Shown piece after piece: positions 8,126-16,245 of a stretch of DNA of 64,000 nucleotides. Numbering within the stretch: the first letter of the stretch is position 1; the number at the start of each line of letters is the position of its first letter. The translations under genes and the position numbers were made by a program. The DNA comes from Candidatus Melainabacteria bacterium (GTDB lineage Bacteria; Cyanobacteriota; Vampirovibrionia; Obscuribacterales; Obscuribacteraceae), in contig RXJR01000024.1 in NCBI GenBank assembly GCA_003963305.1, positions 62,001 through 126,000 on the forward strand. The letters are read 5' to 3'. Under the pieces are notes generated by a model. It worked only from the letters and a program-made list of their open reading frames with translations. It made no database searches and had not been told where the DNA came from.

Positions 8126-8823
8126 CCGCCCAATCAGTTTCTATAGTTCTGCCGTTCTACAACCAGGAAGACCACATAGAAGAGATCATTACGTCGTACC
8201 AGGAAGTGCTTCGCAAGATTCCAGGCGACCACGAATTGATACTCGTGACCAATAACTGCCGCGACAAATCACCCGAGATTTGCCAGAAACTTTCAATCAA
8301 TTATCCGAACGTCAAACACATTGACACCAAAGATAGTGGCTGGGGTCTGTCGGTGAAGCTCGGACTGAAAGCAGCTAAGGGCGACATTCTCTGCTACACG
8401 AACTCGGCTCGAACCAGCTCCGAAATTCTCACTCTGTCACTTTTATACGCCGTCGCCTATCCGGAAGTGGTGATCAAAGCAAACCGAAAAATTCGCGAAA
8501 GTTGGAAGCGCAGACTGGGCTCCTTGCTCTACAACCTGGAATGCCGCGCATTCTTTGATCTGCCCACCTGGGACATCAACGGCACGCCGAAAATATTTCC
8601 GCGCAAATTCACAAAACTGCTGAATTTGACTCGTGATGACGATTTGATCGACGCTGAATTCAACGCCATCTGTCGCCGCGAAAATTATCCAATGCTAGAA
8701 GTGCCTGTACTGTCAACAAAACGGCACAGCGGCAAATCAACAACCAACTATAATTCTGCATTCAAAATGTACTGGGGAGCGTACGAGCTTTGGCGAAGCA
8801 TGCGTCAACAAGCGAGCCTGTGA
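8122..8823 (+). CDS. Family 2 glycosyltransferase-like protein with altered metal motif
   Basis: GT-A-like protein of 233 residues. VSIVLPFYNQEDHI is the usual N-terminal strand-loop. The position normally holding DDGSxD reads TNNCRDKS, and the place of the DxD reads CYTNSARTS. Both acidic metal sites therefore look replaced, although GWGLSVKLGLKAAKGDIL between them is family-typical. The GTG at 8122 overlaps the transketolase stop (GTGA) and gives a standard N-terminus; the frame is open 41 codons further upstream without similarity. It may be an inverting enzyme with a different metal site or a sugar-binding non-catalytic relative. Followed by a second GTGA overlap. Confidence 0.82.
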   Translation: MTAQSVSIVLPFYNQEDHIEEIITSYQEVLRKIPGDHELILVTNNCRDKSPEICQKLSINYPNVKHIDTKDSGWGLSVKLGLKAAKGDILCYTNSARTSSEILTLSLLYAVAYPEVVIKANRKIRESWKRRLGSLLYNLECRAFFDLPTWDINGTPKIFPRKFTKLLNLTRDDDLIDAEFNAICRRENYPMLEVPVLSTKRHSGKSTTNYNSAFKMYWGAYELWRSMRQQASL

Positions 8824-10019
8824 AACTTCCGGCAGCGGAAGACATGGAAGAACTGTGGACGCGCCACAGCGAAGCCTGGCGCGACAATGCGCAAATTCTC
8901 AGTCACTGGCAAGATGCAGCGGCAATCGATCCGATTTTGCTCGAATCACAAGCAACCGGCGATTTCTGGAATGTGCTGAAGCGGCTGGACATCACGCTTC
9001 TGGTCGGACGAGAGTACGAGCATCTTCTGCTTGGGATGAGTTGCACAGAATCTCCTCATCTGACATATATGCCGATGCCGCATCCATCGGGAATTGCCGT
9101 GGATCGCGAAAAAGGAATCGTGCACGCAGCAAGCACGCGAAATCCAAACCAGATCTTTGACTTGATGGCAATATCGGGATGCACAGACCGTCTGGACGTA
9201 TCAGCAGACGCGCCCGCCGACAAACCTCTGGTTCCTGTACGCTCCAGGTTCATGCCTGGCTGCCTCTACATGCACGACTTAGCCATGATTGATGGGCAGC
9301 TCCACGCAAATTCGGTGGGACAAAATGCCGTCATTCGCATCAATGAAGATTCTTCCTACGAAAGAGTCTGGTGGCCAAAATGCATCGAAACCGAGAGTGG
9401 ACCTCGCTTTGGTCAAAATCACATTCAACTCAATTCAATTGCGGCCGGTGACACCCTCGAATCGTCATTCTTCTCGTCATCGTCTACAGAGCTTGCGGAC
9501 GTCAGACCGGGTGACCCGAAGTATCCCGTAGACGGACGAGGCGTAATCTTTTCCGGAGCAACAAGAGAGCCCATAGTCCGCGGTCTGACCAGACCTCATT
9601 CGGCTCGACTGGAGCAAACGACCGGTAAATCGAGAGTTTGGGTCGACAACAGCGGCTACGGTGAACTCTGTTTAATAGACGCCGAAAAGTATCAAGTTGT
9701 AACAAGATTACCAGGATGGACCCGAGGACTGGCTTTCTGCGGCGAAGTGGCGTTTGTAGGTACTTCCAGAGTCATTCCGAAATTCGCGCAATACGCTCCG
9801 GGACTGGATGTTAATGCCAGTATATGTGCCGTTCACGCAGTTGATATAAGATCTGGTGAGGTTTTAGGAAGCATTGTCTGGCCGTACGGCAATCAGATAT
9901 TCGCCATAGATTGGCTTCCAAGGACGCAGAGCGCTGGTTTCCCCTTCGCAGTAGAAGACCGGTCTCGCGACTTAAAAACAATGTTCTATACGTTTTCAAC
10001 TAATGTTCAAAAGGATTGA
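8820..10019 (+). CDS. TIGR03032-family (DUF4915) protein
   Basis: Beta-propeller-like protein of about 399 residues. Recognisable family blocks are CLYMHDLAMIDGQLHANSVGQN, NHIQLNSIA, VRGLTRPHSARL, VWVDNSGYGELCLID and LPGWTRGLAFCGEVAFVGTSR. The family has no established reaction; in cyanobacteria and proteobacteria it is often found near sulfotransferases and glycan genes, which matches the sulfotransferase next door. No signal peptide or membrane segment. The GTG at 8820 overlaps the upstream stop; a TTG at 8790 or an ATG at 8844 preceded by GGAAG are alternatives. Confidence 0.8.
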   Translation: MKLPAAEDMEELWTRHSEAWRDNAQILSHWQDAAAIDPILLESQATGDFWNVLKRLDITLLVGREYEHLLLGMSCTESPHLTYMPMPHPSGIAVDREKGIVHAASTRNPNQIFDLMAISGCTDRLDVSADAPADKPLVPVRSRFMPGCLYMHDLAMIDGQLHANSVGQNAVIRINEDSSYERVWWPKCIETESGPRFGQNHIQLNSIAAGDTLESSFFSSSSTELADVRPGDPKYPVDGRGVIFSGATREPIVRGLTRPHSARLEQTTGKSRVWVDNSGYGELCLIDAEKYQVVTRLPGWTRGLAFCGEVAFVGTSRVIPKFAQYAPGLDVNASICAVHAVDIRSGEVLGSIVWPYGNQIFAIDWLPRTQSAGFPFAVEDRSRDLKTMFYTFSTNVQKD

Positions 10020-10035
10020 GATAAGGAGATAGTTC

Positions 10036-10986
10036 ATGAGTGGTAAAGGGTTTAAGTTACTAATGATTGGCGCCATGTATGAAAATGGCGGCAATACAAC
10101 CCATCGTTTTCTCGATGGCCATCCGCAGATGTTTGTTTATCCTTTTGAGTCACAACCAGGTACAAGACTCATCAACGATAACCTTTCTGCGATGTTCCCA
10201 GTCAAATATCGCTGGCCTCTTTTCGCACTAGATGCGACACCAGAAGAAGACTACTTCGCCATCATCGACGAAGAAGGTAAAATCCGCGCTCGCACACCAC
10301 ACGTGAGCAAATTCCGCCACGAGCCAATGGACTTCAACGACGATGTACGTCGCGACTATTACGTCAAATACGTAAAGCAAACTGGTCGTTCACGCGCCAA
10401 CAACATGGCTGCATTTTTCCAGGCAACTTTTGATGCATGGAAAGACTACAACCGCACCGGTCGTGAAGTATTCCACGTTGGCTACAGCCCAATCATCGGC
10501 GTTGATGCAGACAAGATTCTCACCGATCTTCCTGACTCTCACTTCTTGCACATCGTGCGCAACCCATGGTCAGCATACGCAGACACCAAGAAGCGCCCAG
10601 TGCCATTGTCATTGAAGAACTACATGCTCGCCTGGAACATGAACCAATATCATGCGTTGTTGTTCCAGAAACAGTTCCCAGATCGCATGCACGTCATCCG
10701 CGCTGAAGACGTAATGGCTGATTCATTCAAGACTCTCGGCGACCTCTGCGAAAAGCTCGGTCTCGAAAGAGCAGAATCACTCAAGACTCCAAGCTGGAAC
10801 GGCAAAGAATTGACCGAAGTGTACCCATGGGGCACAATCCGCAAAGCCAATCCGGAAGCCAACCTCGCTACAGCTAACGAACTGTCGCAGGAAGAGAAAG
10901 ATCAGATCAAGCATTACACATGGCAGTATCTCGATACTTTCGACTACAAGAACTTCCTCAACCAGAAGGCTCTTGCAGCTCGCTAG
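10036..10986 (+). CDS. Sulfotransferase family protein
   Basis: Predicted PAPS-dependent sulfotransferase of 316 residues. The P-loop that binds the 5'-phosphosulfate reads GAMYENGGNTTHRFLDGHP, a variant of the usual GxxRSGTT. The 3'-phosphate-binding block is HFLHIVRNPWSAYADTKK. DRMHVIRAEDVMADSFKTLGDLCEKLGL matches the C-terminal part of the fold. A strong AAGGAGATAG site precedes the ATG, unlike the overlapped starts upstream, so it may be translated at a high level. A terminator follows at 11025. The context of glycosyltransferases and exporters suggests it sulfates the exported glycan; the acceptor is not known. Confidence 0.8.
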   Translation: MSGKGFKLLMIGAMYENGGNTTHRFLDGHPQMFVYPFESQPGTRLINDNLSAMFPVKYRWPLFALDATPEEDYFAIIDEEGKIRARTPHVSKFRHEPMDFNDDVRRDYYVKYVKQTGRSRANNMAAFFQATFDAWKDYNRTGREVFHVGYSPIIGVDADKILTDLPDSHFLHIVRNPWSAYADTKKRPVPLSLKNYMLAWNMNQYHALLFQKQFPDRMHVIRAEDVMADSFKTLGDLCEKLGLERAESLKTPSWNGKELTEVYPWGTIRKANPEANLATANELSQEEKDQIKHYTWQYLDTFDYKNFLNQKALAAR

Positions 10987-11024
10987 TTGATCAATTCAAC
11001 TCGCAAGTCGAATCAATAAAATTG

Positions 11025-11054
11025 AAAGGCAAGCTCATTCCGGGCTTGCCTTTT
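11025..11054 (+). terminator. Rho-independent terminator
   Basis: A perfect 10-bp stem (AAAGGCAAGC / GCTTGCCTTT) with a 9-base loop ends in TTTT, 38 bases after the sulfotransferase stop. It closes the transketolase-to-sulfotransferase operon. Confidence 0.85.
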
Positions 11055-11137
11055 CATTGCCGCTGGCATCGCAGCTGTGAGAGAATCATCGCTGGGTATT
11101 CCCGGGCGGTCAGGTCTCACGACAAAAAGGAATTTCA

Positions 11138-12205
11138 GTGCGCTGCCACTCAGTTTCGGCAAGAATCAATTGGCGCGAACAGATAGCAGCACGCGGATAC
11201 GACATTTCACTGCTCGATCATCCACCGCACTGGATAGAGGCTTATGACGATCCTTTTTGTGCGGTTTTTTCTCGCCACGAAATCGACAACATCATCACCG
11301 GAGCCACACAGCAATTAACAAAACTGATTCTGGAGCTTGTCGAAGAAGTATGTTGCACTGGTGGATCAGAATCTTACTTTGATCGACTACAAATCGCGCC
11401 TCCTTTCCGAGAACCAATACGCCGCTCATGGAAACGACATGACCAGTCACTCTACGGAAGATTCGATTTTTCTCTCAACGGTGATTCACTCAAGCTGCTT
11501 GAACTGAATCTCGACACGCCTACTTCACTCTATGAAAGCGCACAACTGCAGCGAATGTGGCTTGAAGAGATGCGTCAATTTCAAGAGATTCCTTTTGCCG
11601 CGATGCAAAGTAATTCTATTCAGGAAAAGCTGATTGGTTGCTTGCGCCTTCACTTTTCGAGCCATGAAATCTTCCACCTTGGCACCTTTCAGCACGCGCG
11701 AGAGGAAATCGACAATCTCAAATACGTTCAGTCCTGCGCAGATATGGCTGGTCTGAAAACACAGTTCATTTACCTGGATGAGGTTCGCTATGACCCCGAA
11801 GGTCTGCCGTTGGACAGAGAAGGACGGCGAATAACATGCGTGTTCAAGTTGTTTCCCTGGGAATTACTATTCATCGAAGATGCGAGAAGCCACGCCGAAA
11901 ACGGGAAGTATCTCTTTTCTCCACTTGTGACCTCAAATCGCACAACCTTTATCGAACCAGCCTGGAAGAGTATTTTGTCGAGCAAGAGCGTGCTTCCGCT
12001 TCTCTGGGACTTCACCCAGCAGCGAGAGTTTCTCCTCAACCCAGCATTCGATGCCGGCAGCGATGCAGCCACTTATCGAGACTTTCATCTGGTAATCGGA
12101 AGCTGGGTTGTCGGTGACGAACCAGCCGGAATTAGCGTAAGAGCCGACTTTAGTAAGACCAGCGGGCGCCGAGCACTCTTCGTTCCGCATTATGTGACGG
12201 ACTGA
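11138..12205 (+). CDS. Glutathionylspermidine synthase-like protein lacking part of the ATP-grasp domain
   Basis: Homologous to the YgiC/YjfC (GSP_synth) group, ATP-grasp ligases that join a peptide carboxyl to an amine. The start (GTG after AAAAAGGAA) aligns with that family's N-terminus (INWREQIAARGYD). SLYGRFDFSLNGDSLKLLELNLDTPTSLYE matches the Mg-ATP-binding core; FKLFPWELLF, EPAWKSILSSKSVLPLLW and IGSWVVGDEPAGISVR are also kept. Between LLNPAFDAG (about residue 308) and YRDFHLVIGSW only a few residues remain where the family has about 45-50, including the KP-(I/L)-SREG ATP-binding strand. The frame is intact on both sides, so this is an in-frame loss, not a frameshift. Full ligase activity is doubtful. 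Confidence 0.85.
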   Translation: MRCHSVSARINWREQIAARGYDISLLDHPPHWIEAYDDPFCAVFSRHEIDNIITGATQQLTKLILELVEEVCCTGGSESYFDRLQIAPPFREPIRRSWKRHDQSLYGRFDFSLNGDSLKLLELNLDTPTSLYESAQLQRMWLEEMRQFQEIPFAAMQSNSIQEKLIGCLRLHFSSHEIFHLGTFQHAREEIDNLKYVQSCADMAGLKTQFIYLDEVRYDPEGLPLDREGRRITCVFKLFPWELLFIEDARSHAENGKYLFSPLVTSNRTTFIEPAWKSILSSKSVLPLLWDFTQQREFLLNPAFDAGSDAATYRDFHLVIGSWVVGDEPAGISVRADFSKTSGRRALFVPHYVTD

Positions 12206-12322
12206 GATCACCCGAGCGCCTTTGCAGAGTCTTAAATACTCAAAAGTTGCAGAATTTTGACGACCGAATGGATTTCGACAGGTAATGTTCTAAGATCTGA
12301 CTGGACTTTAAGGGGCTAGACC

Positions 12323-13417
12323 ATGGCTGCACAGAATATTTTGATTACCGGCGGCACCGGGCTGATTGGCTCGCATCTCAGCGGCGCCCTTGCTGAGCAA
12401 GGTCACAAAGTACAAGTGCTGTCAAGGAACAGCCGCTTCTCGGTGCCGGAAGCAATCAACGCAAGCGTGAGCTCAAAAATCGAAGTGATCGCAGGAGAAC
12501 TCGACAACCGACCGCTTCTCGAAGAATTAGTCAATAAATCCGACATCATCTTCTACAAAGCAGCCAGCGTCGGTGCAGCCGGCGCTGTAGAGAATGCAAA
12601 AGACTTTGTCGAGAACAATCTCGGCGCTACAGCCAATCTCGTAGATGTCTTGAGAGCTTCCAAGCACCGCGTCAAACACATAGTGCTCGGCTCATCAATA
12701 AGCGTTTATGGTGAGGGAGTCTACAACTGCTCGAATTGTCAGCTAGTCAGACCACCACTGCGTTACAAGCTCGACACCGCCTCAGCGCCGATAAACTGGG
12801 ATCCTCTCTGCCCTAAATGTGGATCTACCCTTACTCCAGCCGACACAAGGGAAGATTCTGAGAAGCTCGGTGAATCAACCTACGCTGTTACTAAAAAGGC
12901 GCAGGAAGAACTCTTGATCGGCACTTGCAAGCTGCTCGGCATCGACCTTTCCATCTTTCGCTATGGCACCGTAATTGGTGCAGGACAATCCTGGCACAAT
13001 CCTTTTACTCGCTTTCTTGAACTTGCACTTTCAGGAGAAGCACCTGTATTGCACGAAGACGGCAAGCAGAGCCGCGATTTCATGTTTGTAGAAGACGTTG
13101 TGAAAGCCAATCTTGCAATCATGGACAGACAGCTTTCCGGGATCAACATTTTCAACGTCACGTCCGGCGAATCGACGACGCTAATCGATTTCGCAACTTT
13201 AATAGCAGAAGACATGGCATCGGCGCTGAAAAAGAAGCCTGTCTTGCCGACAATAGACGGCAGGTTCATTCCCGGAGACGTGAGACACTGTCACACGGAC
13301 TGCGGCAAACTTGCCAGCGCAACCGGATTGAAGCCGCAGAAGAACCTGAAAGAAGGCGTCGCACATTTAGTCGAATGGTTCGTGCGAAAAAAGCACCATC
13401 CAGTCAGTAACGTGTAA
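12323..13417 (+). CDS. NAD-dependent sugar epimerase/dehydratase with zinc-ribbon-like insert
   Basis: Extended short-chain dehydrogenase acting on nucleotide sugars. The NAD-binding GGTGLIGSH is at 11-19, the catalytic set is Ser in LGSSISVYG and YAVTK (Tyr-x3-Lys), and FMFVEDVVKANL marks the C-terminal half. Between the Ser and Tyr lies an insert with CSNC and CPKC pairs, about 45 residues apart, that could bind zinc; this insert is known in a subset of epimerases, some annotated as dTDP-L-rhamnose 4-epimerases. AAGGGG ten bases before the ATG. It stands alone between gaps. It probably supplies a sugar to the polysaccharide locus; exact substrate not determined. Confidence 0.87.
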   Translation: MAAQNILITGGTGLIGSHLSGALAEQGHKVQVLSRNSRFSVPEAINASVSSKIEVIAGELDNRPLLEELVNKSDIIFYKAASVGAAGAVENAKDFVENNLGATANLVDVLRASKHRVKHIVLGSSISVYGEGVYNCSNCQLVRPPLRYKLDTASAPINWDPLCPKCGSTLTPADTREDSEKLGESTYAVTKKAQEELLIGTCKLLGIDLSIFRYGTVIGAGQSWHNPFTRFLELALSGEAPVLHEDGKQSRDFMFVEDVVKANLAIMDRQLSGINIFNVTSGESTTLIDFATLIAEDMASALKKKPVLPTIDGRFIPGDVRHCHTDCGKLASATGLKPQKNLKEGVAHLVEWFVRKKHHPVSNV

Positions 13418-13481
13418 CAGCGACAAGCCACCGAACGCCGCGGTAATGCAGCGCAAAACCACTGCTCGTTCTAGCGGATTG

Positions 13482-14861
13482 TTACTCAAGAAAGATTTGC
13501 TTACCAGCTCGTGCGTAACTCCAAAGTCGATTCACGTTCGGATGACAATCCTCTTCGTCATCGAATAGCTCAGGTAGTAGGACGTCTTGCCATTCTCCAT
13601 CATCATCGCAGTGAGTCCTGGCTGGTCTTCTGCCAATCACCAATCCATCGTGATCAAACAACAAATAAGCGGCAGCATCCAGATTTCCACCAACGCGCAA
13701 CGTTCCGTCGTTGTATTCCCCAACGACTATACCGCTGGCGTTTACATTATCCAGCACCAGCACGGTTGAACCACTTTTGATTACGTTACGAACAGAGAGG
13801 GTACCTTCCACAAACAGGAGCACACCACTCTCTAGCGTCCTGTTCAAGAGGTCTCCATTTATCGCTAAATCTCCTTCGCATATTACTGCACAGATTTTAT
13901 TACTCGATATCCAGGGTTCACTCCAATCCAGGACCAGATCACCATCTAGTACTGTATTCGGTGGCAACACCAGTACAGATTCGGCAGCGAAGCTCTTAAA
14001 TTGCGCTCGTACAAACTCAGCAAAACTCTCCGGATACGCACACTTTGCAGGGTCGTACACAATCTTAGCCTTGATTTTCTCTTGAACCACGGCTGACAGC
14101 TCACCAGTCTTTCTGATGGTGCCAAAACTAATCGGATCGCAACTTCGAACAACAGGTGGTTCCACTTCCGGAACTTTCCTCTCCATTTGCTGCAATGGGT
14201 CATCACGCCATATGGACTTGCCTTCAAGTCCATATCTGAACGTTGTAGCCGTATTGAACCAGCTGTAGTTAAGTGCCTCCGAAACTACAACTCGCCGAAG
14301 ATCATCGCGTGAAAATTCCTCTCTCGCATCAAATATTTTTGCTTCTATCGAACCTTCAATGACATGCCCACGCGCCTCTTTCCTGTCTTTCGCTCTGGGC
14401 ACGTATCCAAGCGCGATCAAGTTACCACCCACCCGCAGTGGACCGTCATTGTACTCACCTACCATATAGCCACTCAAATGCAGGTTCTTCCAAACCAGCA
14501 GAGGCATACCGCCTTTGAGAACGTTACAAGCGCGGAAGTCTCCAGCAACGGCTAATACAGGCCAGTAGTGATCGTCATTATTTATTAGATTCGACTCTAC
14601 GTGAAAGTCACCAAAACAAACGATCAGACAGATTTGATTTTTCTTGATCCATCCCTGATCGGTATCGATATCCAATCCACCTTCAATGAATGTGTCGCCC
14701 TCAAAAACCAGGGCATTTTTAAAGCTCGTATGGAACTTGGGCAACGACAATAACATAGTCGAGTCCGGCAACTGAGGCTTACGGTGCGTCAGCGAATCCA
14801 GCCGCGACTTAATCGAAGAAAGAGGTACGACCTCTCCTCCAAACAGGTTTTTACTTGTCAT
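13482..14861 (-). CDS. Duplicated beta-helix protein, bactofilin-like (polymer-forming)
   Basis: A 459-residue protein built of two similar halves. Each has a run of short hydrophobic strands with glycine turns and ends in VGEYNDG-(P/T)-LRVGGNL followed by a Leu/Ala/Tyr strand, first near residues 134-152 and again near 385-405. The strand pattern (VLVLDNVNASGIVVGEYNDGTL) predicts a right-handed beta-helix like bactofilins and related families. No signal peptide or catalytic motif. The ATG at 14861 (GAGAT before it) was preferred to a TTG seven codons upstream. Neighbours are unrelated. A structural or scaffold role is inference. Confidence 0.7.
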   Translation of the reverse strand: MTSKNLFGGEVVPLSSIKSRLDSLTHRKPQLPDSTMLLSLPKFHTSFKNALVFEGDTFIEGGLDIDTDQGWIKKNQICLIVCFGDFHVESNLINNDDHYWPVLAVAGDFRACNVLKGGMPLLVWKNLHLSGYMVGEYNDGPLRVGGNLIALGYVPRAKDRKEARGHVIEGSIEAKIFDAREEFSRDDLRRVVVSEALNYSWFNTATTFRYGLEGKSIWRDDPLQQMERKVPEVEPPVVRSCDPISFGTIRKTGELSAVVQEKIKAKIVYDPAKCAYPESFAEFVRAQFKSFAAESVLVLPPNTVLDGDLVLDWSEPWISSNKICAVICEGDLAINGDLLNRTLESGVLLFVEGTLSVRNVIKSGSTVLVLDNVNASGIVVGEYNDGTLRVGGNLDAAAYLLFDHDGLVIGRRPARTHCDDDGEWQDVLLPELFDDEEDCHPNVNRLWSYARAGKQIFLE

Positions 14862-15031
14862 GTTTGATCTCGGGATTACCAATATGAAGCTTCAACGGCA
14901 TCTCTGAAAAAAATAGGATAGCTTTCCCGGAATATATTCAAAGATAAACAAGTAGCTCCAAAGCATACTGAGTAGTCCAGGGCGCAGATAACTTCGGTAG
15001 CCCAATAGCTCTGATTGCAGAAGCGAACTTC

Positions 15032-16117
15032 CTACTCATCTCGAAACAGCTTCCTATCAACAATTGCGGCCAGTATCTGCTGAACAAGCGTATAAAAAAT
15101 CATCGGGAGTAAAACAGCCGGATGATCGGACAAAGCAGCAGCAGCGAGCACCAAGCCTGTTCCATTGTTGTTCATTCCCAGCCCGAACATTAGTGCAGCT
15201 TGATCCGATTTGTCAGCTTTCAACCATCGAGACAGCAGCCAACCAGATGCAAAAGCGGCAGTGCATAGAGACAACGTTGTGCAAAAAACAAAGATCAGGA
15301 AATCTGCGTCAGGTTTTGCGAATGCTTCCGGCAACGTTGTAGCCGCATTTGAATAATTTAGAAGCAACAGAACTATGAAATTTACCAGCTTCAAATATGG
15401 CTTGAATAAGCTAGTGCGCTTTTCACCAAGCAGAAAGTGAACAACTATCCCCAGCAAGGACGGAACGACTACGGTGAACACCATAAAAGCATTTGTTCCT
15501 TGAGACGATGCCAACTCATGCAAGTCCTCGGAATAATCACCACTGGTTAAAAAACCGAACGTATGCAGTACTAGTGGAGTCGTGAACGGACTGAGCAAGG
15601 TCGACAAGAATACCAAGCCCAAACTGAGGATGAGATTTCCGTTGGCATTTTGAGACCAGGCCGTTGAAGACCCCGCGATTGGCATCGAAACGATCAATGC
15701 CAGCCCAACCAACAAGTTTTGCAGCTCGTCTGAGTTATGCCAGAGTTGCATCAATCCGCGCAAAGCTAAAACCAAGAGAATCGGACCCGCTGTGTTTGCG
15801 ACAAAGCCAGAAACGATTGCTGCGGGACGCTTCCACAGGTTAGTCAATTCATGAGCTTTAACGCCCAATCCCGCGTTGAACAAAAGAAAAGCAAGCATAA
15901 CAAGGGAAAGCGATACTTTCATTTCGCTTCCGTCGGGGCAGACGAGATTCCCGAACTGAACATTCCTCAGCAATAGCCCAAACTGAGGCAAAACAGCTGC
16001 CAGGAAATAGACTGAGATGAGAATTACCAGGAAGTGCTTATGAATGAAGTGAGTGCAAGCAGATACAACTCCACCGATCGAAGCGGTCGAGTGATGATCG
16101 TCCGTCTTATTTTGCAT
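15032..16117 (-). CDS. Bile acid:sodium symporter (BASS) family transporter
   Basis: Inner-membrane secondary transporter with about nine or ten hydrophobic segments in 361 residues. The two family core motifs are present: SMPIAGSSTAWSQNANGN after helix 4 and GLGMNNNGTGLVLAAAAL near the C-terminus, the crossing helices that bind sodium and substrate. Bacterial members carry organic anions such as pyruvate, pantoate or sulfated and steroid compounds; the substrate here cannot be read. It is downstream of 16246-18153 on the same strand with a 128-base gap, so it may have its own promoter. Confidence 0.87.
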   Translation of the reverse strand: MQNKTDDHHSTASIGGVVSACTHFIHKHFLVILISVYFLAAVLPQFGLLLRNVQFGNLVCPDGSEMKVSLSLVMLAFLLFNAGLGVKAHELTNLWKRPAAIVSGFVANTAGPILLVLALRGLMQLWHNSDELQNLLVGLALIVSMPIAGSSTAWSQNANGNLILSLGLVFLSTLLSPFTTPLVLHTFGFLTSGDYSEDLHELASSQGTNAFMVFTVVVPSLLGIVVHFLLGEKRTSLFKPYLKLVNFIVLLLLNYSNAATTLPEAFAKPDADFLIFVFCTTLSLCTAAFASGWLLSRWLKADKSDQAALMFGLGMNNNGTGLVLAAAALSDHPAVLLPMIFYTLVQQILAAIVDRKLFRDE

Positions 16118-16245
16118 TCGGCTAGTTTATCAAGTCAGTGCCTGAAAAACTGCGAAATAGCTTACGCGATTTTCAAATTCCAACGGACTGAATGTAGTAA
16201 TAACGAATGCACTCAATTCGATTTATTCGCACATGGAAATTTTTA

